Source of the DNA: Mesorhizobium terrae | GTDB taxonomy: Bacteria > Pseudomonadota > Alphaproteobacteria > Rhizobiales > Rhizobiaceae | Direction of reading: 5' to 3' | Length of the DNA: 64,000 nucleotides | Assembly (NCBI RefSeq): GCF_008727715.1 | Contig: NZ_CP044218.1 | Coordinates: 1,488,001 to 1,552,000 of the forward strand | Shown here: one piece after another, positions 1 to 8,528 of the stretch | Numbering within the stretch: the stretch's first letter is position 1 | How the letters are laid out: the number at the start of each line of letters is the position of its first letter | Notes under the pieces: generated by a model | The model's database searches: none | Seen by the model: only the letters and a program-made list of their open reading frames with translations | Told to the model about the DNA's origin: nothing | Made by a program: the position numbers and the translations under genes

Positions 1-68
1 CCTTTCAGCACGCCACGACGGGACACTGCGGTGTTTGCAAGATCGAAGAAGCGGCTTTTCTCAGTCAT
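1..68 (-). CDS. N-terminus of a Tat-exported protein (partial)
   Basis: This is the start of a minus-strand gene that runs off the left edge. The 22 complete codons read MTEKSRFFDLANTAVSRRGV and then LK. The SRRGVLK segment matches the twin-arginine export consensus (S/T-R-R-x-x-L-K). A GAGGGG Shine-Dalgarno sequence lies about 6 bases upstream of the ATG. The gene follows the unknown membrane protein (200-1594) on the same strand with a 131-base gap, so the two may work together. Nothing of the mature protein is visible, so no function can be given; folded cofactor-containing proteins and solute-binding proteins are the usual Tat cargo. Confidence 0.6.
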   Translation of the reverse strand, partial: MTEKSRFFDLANTAVSRRGVLK

Positions 69-199
69 CGAGATCCCCTCATGGGCATTGACCTGCAGCC
101 GGCGAAAGGCTGGGTGAAAATCGCGGCGCAAACCAATCACCAAACCTCGGTCATGGCAAGCGAGCATTCCGTGGCGTCAACCGACACGCCATGGTCGGC

Positions 200-1594
200 T
201 CAGCCAACGGCCGGCGTGGCTAGAAGCCAGAGCCCGAAGACGGTATAGGCGATCATCAGGATCGTGAGCGGTATCTGCGTGAGAACGGCACGAACCGGGG
301 ACGGATCCAGCCTCGCGGCGAACACATGCGCGACAAGGACGGCGAGCACATGCCCGCAGACGATGGTGGCGGCCTGGATGTTCCATATCCACCAGGCAGC
401 AGTCGCGCCGGCAACGATTCCCGCCTCGACCTGCATGTTCGCCGTGCCGAAAATATCCCACCCTCGCGCGAAGGGATCGGACAGCGCCACGAGCGCATAC
501 TGACCGTCGACAAGCAGCGCCGTCAGATAGTGCGCGACATGATAGGCGAGAGCGATCGGCACGATCGACCAGACGAGCAAGCCGGCGGCATTGGCGAAAC
601 CATGTGCCCTGCCGGCCAGGCGCAGGCCGAAGAAGACGGCTACGGCAAACAGCAACGCCAGGAGCAGAAAGGTCAGCACGAGACCCAGCGTAGCCGAACC
701 GATCAGCGCCGTGCGCCCGGGGTATTCGAGAGGATTGACGCCGATCGAGCCGAGCCACAAGAACGTCTTGCCAAGCCCGTCGAAGGAAACCGACGACAGT
801 GCGAGCAGCAGGAAGGCGACGCCACTCAACGGCAGTGATGGCGTGTCGAGCAGTCTTGCACCAGGCAGGTTGAGATAGAACCTGCCGTCCGCGCCACGGC
901 CGACCATGGAAAAGCGCGCCAGCATCGAGAAAAAGACCGACAGGAACTCGCCGCGGCGGGCCCAGTTCTCATAACCGAACGCCAGCATGGCGATGAAGCC
1001 GACCAGCCAGTAGAGGCCGGCCGCAACGGCAAGCCGCGCGGGATCGTCCGGCGCCGGATCGACAAGTTCGAACCAGGCAAAGGCGAGGAACAACGCGAAG
1101 GCGGGCCAACAACCAGCGCCCCCTTTCGACGGTTCGTTGCGGACAAACCCCAGCCGCATCACCAGACGGTATGGCCCCTGCCATGGATTGAGCCAGGACC
1201 AAAGGTCACCCACCATTCCCTGCAGCAACACAAACCCGGCCCACAGAAGCGTCCAGACCGTCAGCGGAAGCGGATTGGAAAGAGGATCGCGACTGCCCCA
1301 GGAACCGGCAGCCAGCAGCAGTGCAAAGCCAGCGAAAGACAAGAGCCCGACTACCGTTTTTGCCCGATCGCCAAAGGTGAAGAGCGGCAAGCGCCACTGC
1401 CAGGCCCGTTCGAGGAAACCCGATGGCAGCAATGCCAGCACGAGAAAGGATGCACCAACCGCAAAGGCACCGCCGGCAATGTAATACCCTGTCGACAACA
1501 ACAGGACATGGCCGCGGTCCGAAGCGTGGGCAAGGGCAAGGCACGGCCACAACGCACCGGCAAGTGTGAGGCTGAGAAACCGCAGGAACCTCAC
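200..1594 (-). CDS. Unrecognised polytopic membrane protein with signal peptide
   Basis: This 464-residue protein starts at a GTG preceded by GGAAGG at good spacing. Residues 1-23 form a hydrophobic signal-like segment ending ALAHA, followed by roughly ten hydrophobic helices. Tryptophan is frequent (for example WSWLNPWQGPYR near residue 135) and histidines occur in helices towards the C-terminus (AYHVAHYLTALL), which could bind metal or haem, but I do not recognise a family. It begins 30 bases downstream of the pncB stop codon, so it is probably cotranscribed with pncB, and a Tat-signal gene follows it. A role in an exported redox or metal system is only a guess. Confidence 0.75.
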   Translation of the reverse strand: MRFLRFLSLTLAGALWPCLALAHASDRGHVLLLSTGYYIAGGAFAVGASFLVLALLPSGFLERAWQWRLPLFTFGDRAKTVVGLLSFAGFALLLAAGSWGSRDPLSNPLPLTVWTLLWAGFVLLQGMVGDLWSWLNPWQGPYRLVMRLGFVRNEPSKGGAGCWPAFALFLAFAWFELVDPAPDDPARLAVAAGLYWLVGFIAMLAFGYENWARRGEFLSVFFSMLARFSMVGRGADGRFYLNLPGARLLDTPSLPLSGVAFLLLALSSVSFDGLGKTFLWLGSIGVNPLEYPGRTALIGSATLGLVLTFLLLALLFAVAVFFGLRLAGRAHGFANAAGLLVWSIVPIALAYHVAHYLTALLVDGQYALVALSDPFARGWDIFGTANMQVEAGIVAGATAAWWIWNIQAATIVCGHVLAVLVAHVFAARLDPSPVRAVLTQIPLTILMIAYTVFGLWLLATPAVG

Positions 1595-1624
1595 AGCTGC
1601 CTTCCGCCGGAAGTCATCCTGATT

Positions 1625-2929
1625 TTAGACTTTCACCAACTGCCTGACGCGCGCTTCCTCGCCGAAGATGCGCAGATAGCGGGCGATTTCCTTCGTGTCG
1701 CCTGTCGCCTTGGCCGGATTGTCGGAGAGCTTCACCGCCGGGCGACCATTGGCGTCCGTCACCTTGCAGACCAGCGAGATGGCGTTGAGCCTGTCGGTGG
1801 AGATCGGCGCGCAATCCTCGAAATCATTGGTCAGGTTGGTGCCCCAGCCGAAGGACATGCGAACCTTGCCCTCGAAATGACGATAGGTCTCGATGATGGT
1901 ATCGACGTCGAGGCCATCGGAGAAGATCAGGAGTTTCTGCCTCGGGTCCCTGCCCTTATCGCGCCACCAGGAGATGATGCGCTCACCGCCTTCGACCGGC
2001 GGAGCGCTGTCCGGGCGGAAACCGGTCCAATCGGCCACCCAATCGGGCGCGTCTCGCAAGAAGGCAGCGGTGCCGAAAGCATCGGGAAGCACGATCAGCA
2101 GGTTGCCGCCATAATAACGCTGCCAATCCTGCAGGACCTTGTACGGCGCCTGGCGAAGCTCCGCCTCGGAATTCGCCAAAGCGGCGAGCACCATCGGCAG
2201 TTCGTGCGCGTTGGTGCCGAGCGCCTCAAGATCGGTATCCATGGCGAGCAGCACGTTCGACGTGCCGGTGAAGGCACCGCCGATGCCTTCCTTCAAGGCC
2301 TCCACGCACCAGCGCTGCCACAGGAACGAGTGACGGCGCCGCGTGCCGAAGTCGGAAATGCGGATTTCAGGGAGCTGTTTCAGTCGCTCGGTCTTGGCCC
2401 ACATCTTGGCCTTGGCGCGTGCATAAAGCACGTCCAGCGCGAAGGGGCCGAATGCCTTCAGCGCAGCACGCGAACGCAGCTCGTTGATGATAGCAAGCGC
2501 CGGGATTTCCCAAAGCGTCGTGTACATCCATGGGCCGGAGAAGGAGAGTTCGTACTGACCGTCGCGCCTTGAAAGCTCGTATTCCGGCAGGCGGAAATTC
2601 TCCAGCCAGGCCAGGAACTCCGGCTCGAATATCTGCTTGCGGCCATAAAAATTGTTACCGCCCAGCCAGATCATTTCCTTCTTGCTGAAACGCAATGTCC
2701 TGGCATGATCGAGCTGCTCGCGCAGCTCGCCTTCGTCGATCTCGTCGGCAAGGCGCACGGACGTCGTGCGGTTGATCAGCGAGAACGTGGCGTCGACCTT
2801 GGGATACATGCCCCAGATCATCTGCAGCATCAGCAGCTTGTAGAAATCGGTGTCGAGCAGCGACCGCACGATGGGGTCGAGCTTCCAGGTGTGATTGTAG
2901 ACGCGCCGTGCGATATCAGTCCTGGCCAT
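1625..2929 (-). CDS. pncB: Nicotinate phosphoribosyltransferase
   Basis: The enzyme makes nicotinate mononucleotide from nicotinate, PRPP and ATP in the NAD salvage (Preiss-Handler) pathway in the cytosol. The 434 residues match the PncB family in length. The N-terminal [12 protein letters not shown], the central [11 protein letters not shown] (residues 192-202) and TGTSNVLL (221-228) are family landmarks. H242 in GTNAHELPM corresponds to the histidine phosphorylated during ATP coupling. The ATG is preceded by GCAGG. It is the first gene of a probable minus-strand unit with the membrane protein at 200-1594. No NAD-related operator (NrtR-type) was recognised upstream. Confidence 0.95.
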   Translation of the reverse strand: MARTDIARRVYNHTWKLDPIVRSLLDTDFYKLLMLQMIWGMYPKVDATFSLINRTTSVRLADEIDEGELREQLDHARTLRFSKKEMIWLGGNNFYGRKQIFEPEFLAWLENFRLPEYELSRRDGQYELSFSGPWMYTTLWEIPALAIINELRSRAALKAFGPFALDVLYARAKAKMWAKTERLKQLPEIRISDFGTRRRHSFLWQRWCVEALKEGIGGAFTGTSNVLLAMDTDLEALGTNAHELPMVLAALANSEAELRQAPYKVLQDWQRYYGGNLLIVLPDAFGTAAFLRDAPDWVADWTGFRPDSAPPVEGGERIISWWRDKGRDPRQKLLIFSDGLDVDTIIETYRHFEGKVRMSFGWGTNLTNDFEDCAPISTDRLNAISLVCKVTDANGRPAVKLSDNPAKATGDTKEIARYLRIFGEEARVRQLVKV

Positions 2930-3077
2930 GTCCGAAACCTGCTTCCGCTTCCGCCCTTACGACTACCAGACCGGCCTCATAGCATTGAAATCATGAACGC
3001 GCTGCCCCGCAATATGCCTGGCACAGAGGAAAACGGGCGCGGCAGTAACAGGCATCAAGACCTCACAAGCCGTCACC

Positions 3078-4058
3078 TCAATCGTCCGACCGCGCGACGA
3101 CCTTGAGCACCGGGCGTTTGCGACGGGTGACAATCTGAGCCGCCGCGGCCGTGTCAGGGCGGCTGTCGGCCTCGGCCTTTTCGGCAAACAGCCAATCCAC
3201 GAACACCTGCACGATGGGCGCGGACCGCATCTCGTTGCGGCACACCACGTAAAAATCGTCCACCGCTGGCACCGAGAGGCCGAACGGCACGATGAGTTGA
3301 CCCCTGGCCAGCAAGCCGCTGGCCGTCATCGTGTCGCCCAGCGCCACGCCATGGCCATGCAGAGCCGCTTCGATGGACAGCCGGGCATCGTTGAAATGGT
3401 GGCGCCGGCAATTGCGCTCGAGGTCGAGCGCGTCGGCGGCGGCGAGCCAGGTGTGCCATTCGCGGCCGTCGTCACCATGCAGCAGCACATGGTCGGCGAG
3501 GTCCCGGATCGACCGGATCGGCCTGTTGTTGGCCAGCGTCGGACTGACCACCGGAAAGAGCTCGAGGCCCGACCACTTGCGAATCCAGCAATCGGTCCAG
3601 CTACCGTCGCCATAATGAACGCAGACATCGATGTCCGACGAGCGGATGTCACGCGGGTCGTTGGAGGCCACGAGCTTCAGCCTGATGTCGGGGTAACGCG
3701 ATGTGAAGGCGCCGAGACGCGGGATCATCCACAAAGACAGCAGCGCCGGCACGCAGGAGACAACCAGCGCACCGCTGCTCGCCGGACGCGTCAACCGGGC
3801 CGCCGCCGCCGCAATACCCTCGAAGGCGCCGGATACCGCAGGCAGCAGTTCAGCACCATGCGGGGTGAGCTTGAGGCGGGAACCCACACGCTCGAACAAC
3901 TTGACGCCGAGCGATTGCTCGAGCGCCTTGATCTGGTGGCTGACCGCGCCATGGGTGACATGGAGCTCGGCAGCCGCCTTGCTGAGCGAGGCGTGCCTGG
4001 CCGTCGCCTCGAAAGCGCGCAGGGGATTGAGCGGTGGCAGGCGTCGAGAGCTGTTCAT
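3078..4058 (-). CDS. LysR-family transcriptional regulator (GcvA-like)
   Basis: This 326-residue LysR regulator has a winged helix-turn-helix at residues 8-68 (SLSKAAAELHVTHGAVSHQI) and a periplasmic-binding-like effector domain in the rest. The effector part resembles the GcvA/AmpR group. An open frame continues upstream on the minus strand, but it is antisense to the ureohydrolase gene; MNSSRRLPPLNPLRAFE at 4058 is the natural LysR start. It is divergent from the ureohydrolase and ABC transporter operon at 4236-9319 and probably regulates it. A 17-base inverted repeat with LysR-box geometry lies 9 bases upstream of its ATG. The inducer is unknown; a guanidino compound is a reasonable guess. 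Confidence 0.9.
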   Translation of the reverse strand: MNSSRRLPPLNPLRAFEATARHASLSKAAAELHVTHGAVSHQIKALEQSLGVKLFERVGSRLKLTPHGAELLPAVSGAFEGIAAAAARLTRPASSGALVVSCVPALLSLWMIPRLGAFTSRYPDIRLKLVASNDPRDIRSSDIDVCVHYGDGSWTDCWIRKWSGLELFPVVSPTLANNRPIRSIRDLADHVLLHGDDGREWHTWLAAADALDLERNCRRHHFNDARLSIEAALHGHGVALGDTMTASGLLARGQLIVPFGLSVPAVDDFYVVCRNEMRSAPIVQVFVDWLFAEKAEADSRPDTAAAAQIVTRRKRPVLKVVARSDD

Positions 4059-4066
4059 ACGCTTTA

Positions 4067-4083
4067 TGTGAGCTTTCCTCACA
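4067..4083. promoter_or_regulatory. Candidate LysR operator in the lysR/ureohydrolase divergent region
   Basis: TGTGAGCTTTCCTCACA is a perfect 6-5-6 inverted repeat that contains the T-N11-A spacing typical of LysR binding sites. It lies just upstream of the lysR ATG (4058), in the 177-base gap before the ureohydrolase start (4236). Its position suits autorepression combined with activation of the divergent operon. This is inferred from symmetry and context only. Confidence 0.5.
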
Positions 4084-4235
4084 GCGAGCGCTATAACAAT
4101 ATCAATTGATTTTCCATCCACACGCTCCGACAATCCGCGCCAATCACGCATAAAAAGACGGTATTGCAGGCAGCCGAAACGCTTTCGTGCACCGCTTTGG
4201 GGCACATCGGCATCCTGCCAGGAGGAGTTGCAGGA

Positions 4236-5288
4236 ATGGGTTTCGACCGAGGCAAGCTCGACGCGTTGCGCCGCAAATATGGCGAGAGTCATGGCGGCGA
4301 GTTGTTCGATCCGAAATTCCGCCGCGTCGCCGACAAGATATTCTCCAAGAGCGGCACGCGGCTTGCCCCCTATTCGGGCATACCTACGTTCCTCTCCGCG
4401 CCCTATCGCGAGATTTCCGTCGACAGCCCGGACTTCGGCGACCTTCAGGTGGCGATGATTGGCGTGCCGATGGATCTCGGCGTCACCAATCGTCCAGGTT
4501 CCCGTTTCGGCCCGCGCGCCCTGCGCGCGATCGAGCGCATCGGCCCCTACAACCACGTGCTCGAATGCGCGCCGACGCATGAGATCAGGGTGGCCGATAT
4601 CGGCGACGTGCCGTTTCGCAGCCGCTACCGGCTGGAGCTCAGCCATGACGACATCGAAAAACGCGTCGGCCAGATCGTCGACGCCGGCGTCATCCCGCTT
4701 TCCGTCGGCGGCGATCACTCGATCAGCCATCCGATCCTCAAGGCTGTCGGCAAGGACCGCCCGGTCGGCATGATCCATATCGACGCCCATTGCGACACGG
4801 GCGGCGCCTATGACCTGACCAAATTCCATCACGGTGGACCGTTCCGCAACGCCGTGCTGGACGGGGTGCTCGACCCGTCGCGCACCATCCAGATCGGTAT
4901 TCGCGGCTCGGCCGAATATCTTTGGGAATTCACCTACGAATCCGGCATGACCGTCGTGCACGCCGAAGAGGTGACCGGCCTCGGCATCCCGGCCATCATC
5001 GAGAAGGCAAGGAAGATCGTCGGCGACGGCCCGACCTACGTCTCCTTCGATGTCGACAGCCTCGACCCGGCCTTCGCCCCGGGTACCGGCACGCCGGAAG
5101 TTGGCGGACTGACCACGCGCGAAGTGTTGGAAATCCTGCGTGGATTGAAGGGCCTCAACATCGTCGGTGGCGACGTCGTCGAGGTCGCGCCGCAATATGA
5201 TTCCACCACCAATACGGCGCACGCCGGCGCACAGGTGCTATTCGAAATCCTGTCGTTGATGGTGTTCAGCCCGGCACTGAAAGGATAA
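4236..5288 (+). CDS. speB: Agmatinase/guanidinobutyrase-family ureohydrolase
   Basis: This 350-residue enzyme of the arginase/agmatinase family hydrolyses a guanidino substrate to urea and an amine. The binuclear metal site is complete: H161 in GGDHSIS, D183, H185 and D187 in HIDAHCD, and D272 and D274 in SFDVDSLDP. The start at 4236 has AGGAGG ten bases upstream; a longer frame from 4164 lacks one. Substrate loops (FHHGGPF at 197-203) differ from classical agmatinases as I recall them, so 4-guanidinobutyrate, 3-guanidinopropionate or guanidine remain possible substrates. It is followed by a polyamine-type ABC importer on the same strand, which suggests import and hydrolysis of one compound. 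The symbol is given at family level. Confidence 0.88.
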   Translation: MGFDRGKLDALRRKYGESHGGELFDPKFRRVADKIFSKSGTRLAPYSGIPTFLSAPYREISVDSPDFGDLQVAMIGVPMDLGVTNRPGSRFGPRALRAIERIGPYNHVLECAPTHEIRVADIGDVPFRSRYRLELSHDDIEKRVGQIVDAGVIPLSVGGDHSISHPILKAVGKDRPVGMIHIDAHCDTGGAYDLTKFHHGGPFRNAVLDGVLDPSRTIQIGIRGSAEYLWEFTYESGMTVVHAEEVTGLGIPAIIEKARKIVGDGPTYVSFDVDSLDPAFAPGTGTPEVGGLTTREVLEILRGLKGLNIVGGDVVEVAPQYDSTTNTAHAGAQVLFEILSLMVFSPALKG

Positions 5289-5309
5289 TGGCGCCAGACG
5301 ATGGCGCTA
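5289..5309 (+). other. Intercistronic hairpin after the ureohydrolase gene
   Basis: TGGCGCCA and TGGCGCTA pair over 8 base pairs (one G-T) around the loop GACGA directly after the ureohydrolase stop codon. No T-run follows, so it may stabilise or separate transcripts rather than terminate them. Confidence 0.35.
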
Positions 5310-5365
5310 TCGCATAAGAAAACGATAAGGGAACCCGGCAAAGACCGGAACAACGGAGAACATCG

Positions 5366-6454
5366 ATGACCGAGATCATGAAGACCAAGCTCAGCCGACG
5401 CACCGTCCTCGGCGCCGGCGTTGCTGCTGCGAGCGTGCTGGCCATGCCGGCAGTCCTGCGTGCCCAGGAAAAATCGCTGAAGGTCGGCGTCTATGGCGGC
5501 TACTTCAAGAAGTCTTTCGACCAGCACATCTTCCCCGAGTTCACCAAGGCAACCGGCATCACCGTGGAATCGGTGGCCGAACCGACCGGCGAGGCGTGGC
5601 TGGTGCAGCTCGAGCAGGCGGCCAAGGCTGGCCAGGCCCCGGCTGACCTGTCAATGATGTCGCAGACCTCGACGCTGAAAGGCCAGTCGACCGAGCTCTG
5701 GCAGCCGCTCGATACCTCCAAGTTCAAACATTACGGCGATCTTCTGCCGCGCTTCATCAACAAATATCCGGATGGCCGTGTCGCCGGCATCGGCGCGGTG
5801 GCCTGGTATATCACGCTGGTCACCAACACCAATGTTTACAAGGAGGCTCCCAAGTCCTGGGACGCGCTGTGGGACAAGGCCAATGCCGACAAGCTCGGCC
5901 TTCTGGCGCTGGCTTCCAACTCCTTCCTGCTTGAAGTGACGGCCAAGACCTTCATGGGCGGCACCAATGCGCTCGACACCGACGAGGGCCTCGACAAGGC
6001 ATTCGCGAAGCTCGCCGAAGTGAAGCCGAATGTGCGCTTGTGGTATCGCGACGAAGCACAGTTCGAGCAGGCGCTGAAGTCGGGCGAAATCCCGATGGGC
6101 CAGTATTACCACGATGTGACCGGCCTGGCAGCCAAGGACGGCCAGCCGGTACGCTCGACCTTCCCAAAGGAAGGCGGCATCCAGGATTCCGGCAACTGGG
6201 TTCTGTCGCGCGCCTCGAAGAAGGTCGACGAAGCCCATCTCTTCATCGACTATATGAGCCAGCCCAAAGTCCAGGGGCTGATGTCGCGCAACGTCGGCAC
6301 TGCGCCGACGCTGAAGCGCGAGGTGCTCGACCTCACGGCAGCGGAATTTGCCGCGGTCTCTTCCGACATCGAGCCGATCATTCCGCGCTATGACCTTTAT
6401 GTGTCGAAGGCCGACGCGATCAACCAGAAGTGGACCGAGTTGATCGTCGGCTGA
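5366..6454 (+). CDS. Tat-exported ABC transporter solute-binding protein (PotD-like)
   Basis: This 362-residue periplasmic binding protein belongs to the spermidine/putrescine (family 1) type. Residues 9-16 give the twin-arginine motif LSRRTVLG, followed by a hydrophobic stretch and a probable cleavage site after LRA (residue 33). The mature part begins KSLKVGVYGGYFKKSFD, a typical binding-protein first strand, and has many aromatic residues expected in a polyamine-type pocket. GGAG lies 7 bases upstream of the ATG; an internal ATG at 5378 is less well placed. It is the binding component of the importer encoded at 6640-9319. The ligand is not visible from sequence; the adjacent ureohydrolase points to a guanidino compound or polyamine. 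Confidence 0.9.
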   Translation: MTEIMKTKLSRRTVLGAGVAAASVLAMPAVLRAQEKSLKVGVYGGYFKKSFDQHIFPEFTKATGITVESVAEPTGEAWLVQLEQAAKAGQAPADLSMMSQTSTLKGQSTELWQPLDTSKFKHYGDLLPRFINKYPDGRVAGIGAVAWYITLVTNTNVYKEAPKSWDALWDKANADKLGLLALASNSFLLEVTAKTFMGGTNALDTDEGLDKAFAKLAEVKPNVRLWYRDEAQFEQALKSGEIPMGQYYHDVTGLAAKDGQPVRSTFPKEGGIQDSGNWVLSRASKKVDEAHLFIDYMSQPKVQGLMSRNVGTAPTLKREVLDLTAAEFAAVSSDIEPIIPRYDLYVSKADAINQKWTELIVG

Positions 6455-6504
6455 TTTTCCCATCCTCTCCCTGAGCGCAGGGAACAAGGGATATAGCCTT
6501 CGGG

Positions 6505-6545
6505 CGGGGAGCGAATACTATGCTGCAAGGCGGGTTCGCTCCCCG
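6505..6545 (+). other. Long intercistronic hairpin between binding-protein and ATPase genes
   Basis: CGGGGAGCGAA (6505-6515) and TTCGCTCCCCG (6535-6545) form a perfect 11-base-pair stem with a 19-base loop in the 185-base gap after the solute-binding gene. There is no T-run. Such hairpins often protect the upstream mRNA so that binding protein is made in excess over the membrane parts. Confidence 0.55.
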
Positions 6546-6639
6546 ACTGCTATCGGCGCCCGGTCGGTCTCCAGAAGAGGCGGCCGACGCCAGATAACCG
6601 AAACATCCGCATGCACGACCAGCCAAGCAGGATAACGCC

Positions 6640-7677
6640 ATGTCCGGATTGTCCATAAACGCGATCACCAAGCAGTTCGGCGATTTTGCCGCCGTCGACG
6701 ATGTCAGCCTGTCCGTGCCGCACGGAAAATTCGTCTGCCTGCTCGGCCCGTCCGGCTGTGGCAAGACCACATTGCTCAGGATGATCGCCGGGCTGGAGGA
6801 GCCGACCAGCGGCGCCATCGTGCTCGATGGCGAGGAGATTACCAGCATACCGACGCACAAGCGCAATCTCGGCATGGTGTTCCAGTCGCTGGCGCTGTTT
6901 CCACACCTGACGGTCGGCGAAAACATCGCCTATGCCTTGCGTATCCGTGGCGCCTCCAAGGAAGACCAGCGCAAGCGGGTCAACGACCTTCTCGCCATGA
7001 TCCACCTGAACGGCTTCGCCGACCGGCCGGTGGCGAAACTTTCAGGCGGCCAGCGCCAGCGCGTGGCGATCGCCCGTGCGTTGGCGCTGTCGCCCAAGCT
7101 GTTCCTGCTCGACGAACCGCTCTCCGCTTTGGACGCCAAGCTGCGCGAGGCCATGCAGGTGGAATTGCGGCAATTGCAGCAACGCCTTGGCATCACCACC
7201 GTCGTCGTAACCCACGACCAGCGCGAGGCGATGACCATGGCCGACCTCGTCGTTGTCATGGGCAAGGGCAAGATCCTGCAGGCTGCATCGCCCATCGAGA
7301 TCTACCGCAAGCCGGCCGATGCGTTTGTCGCCGATTTTATCGGCATCACCAATCTGTTGCCGGCCGAGACCGACAGCGCCGGCCGCACCACGGTGTTGGG
7401 TTCCGCAGTGCCCGGCATCGCCCTGCCCTCCGGCTCGGCCAAAGCCACCATCTCCATCCGCCCCGAAGACATTCATTTCTCGGCCCCCGGCGCCGGTTCG
7501 ATTGCCGGAACGGTGAGCTTCGTGCGCGATCTCGGCGGCACCATCGAAACCTTCGTGGAAGCCAGCGGAACCACCATCGTGGCGGTGGCGACGCCACGCG
7601 AGCGGCCCAATGTCAGCGTCGGCCAGGCCATCGGCGTGGTGCTGCCTCCGGAAAGCTGCGTGGTGCTGCAGCCATGA
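6640..7677 (+). CDS. ABC transporter ATP-binding protein (PotA-like)
   Basis: This 345-residue ATPase drives the importer. Walker A is GPSGCGKTT (36-44), the ABC signature is LSGGQRQR (134-141), Walker B with catalytic Glu is LFLLDEP (154-160), and the switch histidine is in VVTHDQREA. A C-terminal TOBE-type regulatory region follows (about 235-345), as in PotA and other CUT1/MOI-type ATPases. The ATG has AGGA about 9 bases upstream. Its stop codon overlaps the start of the next permease gene (ATGA at 7674), so the two are translationally coupled. Confidence 0.95.
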   Translation: MSGLSINAITKQFGDFAAVDDVSLSVPHGKFVCLLGPSGCGKTTLLRMIAGLEEPTSGAIVLDGEEITSIPTHKRNLGMVFQSLALFPHLTVGENIAYALRIRGASKEDQRKRVNDLLAMIHLNGFADRPVAKLSGGQRQRVAIARALALSPKLFLLDEPLSALDAKLREAMQVELRQLQQRLGITTVVVTHDQREAMTMADLVVVMGKGKILQAASPIEIYRKPADAFVADFIGITNLLPAETDSAGRTTVLGSAVPGIALPSGSAKATISIRPEDIHFSAPGAGSIAGTVSFVRDLGGTIETFVEASGTTIVAVATPRERPNVSVGQAIGVVLPPESCVVLQP

Positions 7678-8528
7678 GGCGCGAACGCCCGAAAACGCTC
7701 GCCGACTACGCACCGCTGTTCTTCCCGGCACTGATGCTTGTCGTCTTCTTCGTCGTGCCGTTCTCGATCATGATCGCGGTGAGCTTCTTCAAGCGCAATC
7801 CGTCCGGCTTCTACACGCCGGATTTTGTGTTCGACAATTACGCGCGCTTCCTCACCACCTTCTTCGGTTCGGTGCTCGGCTTCTCGCTGATGCTGGCGAT
7901 CCTGGTCGCGGTTTGCTGCGTGGTCATCGCCTTTCCCTTCACTTACCTCCTGACCAAGCGCCCGCGCGCCGTGCAGACAGTGTGGCTGGTCGCACTGCTT
8001 TCGGTGCTGTCGCTGTCGGAAGTCATCATCGGTTTCGCCTGGTCGACGCTGTTTTCCCGCACGGCCGGCATCACCAATCTTTTTGTCGCCATCGGGCTGA
8101 TGAAAGAGCCGGTGGCGCTGCTGCCGAGTTTCTGGGCCGTGCTGACCGGTATGGTCTACCAGGCTCTGCCCTACACGATCCTGGTGCTCTATCCGGCTCT
8201 GGTGCGGTTGGACCCGACCTTGCTGGAGGCCGCACGCACGCTCGGCGCCTCGCCGGTGCGTGCCTTCTTCAACGTGGTGACGCCGGCGCTGCGCAACACC
8301 ATCGTGGCGACACTGATCATGGTCTTCGTCTTTGCGCTCGGCTCCTACCTGTTGCCGCAGATCCTCGGCAGGCCGTCGAACTGGACGCTGTCGGTGCTGA
8401 TCACCGACCAGGCGATCTACCAGTCCAACATGCCGTTCGCCGCCGCCATGGCCGTGTTCCTGGTTCTGATCTCGCTGGCGCTGGTCGGCCTCACGCTGCT
8501 CGTCGGCCGCAAGGAGAACGCGCTATGA
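7674..8528 (+). CDS. ABC transporter permease (PotB-like)
   Basis: This 284-residue inner-membrane permease has about six hydrophobic helices. The cytoplasmic coupling loop has the EAA motif, LLEAARTLGASPVRAFFNVV, where it contacts the ATPase. The first periplasmic part (FYTPDFVFDNYARFLTT) resembles PotB-type subunits. It overlaps the ATPase gene by ATGA at its 5' end and the second permease by ATGA at its 3' end. It forms the heterodimeric channel with the 8525-9319 product. Confidence 0.93.
   Translation: MRRERPKTLADYAPLFFPALMLVVFFVVPFSIMIAVSFFKRNPSGFYTPDFVFDNYARFLTTFFGSVLGFSLMLAILVAVCCVVIAFPFTYLLTKRPRAVQTVWLVALLSVLSLSEVIIGFAWSTLFSRTAGITNLFVAIGLMKEPVALLPSFWAVLTGMVYQALPYTILVLYPALVRLDPTLLEAARTLGASPVRAFFNVVTPALRNTIVATLIMVFVFALGSYLLPQILGRPSNWTLSVLITDQAIYQSNMPFAAAMAVFLVLISLALVGLTLLVGRKENAL

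Noticed and set aside
4059..5222. N-terminal extension of the LysR gene to 5222
   Set aside because: The extension is antisense to the ureohydrolase gene and has no domain. The LysR protein starts normally at 4058.
7610..8524. N-terminal extension of the second permease gene
   Set aside because: It overlaps the first permease gene in another frame and reads as a shadow. The ATGA junction at 8525 gives the correct permease length.
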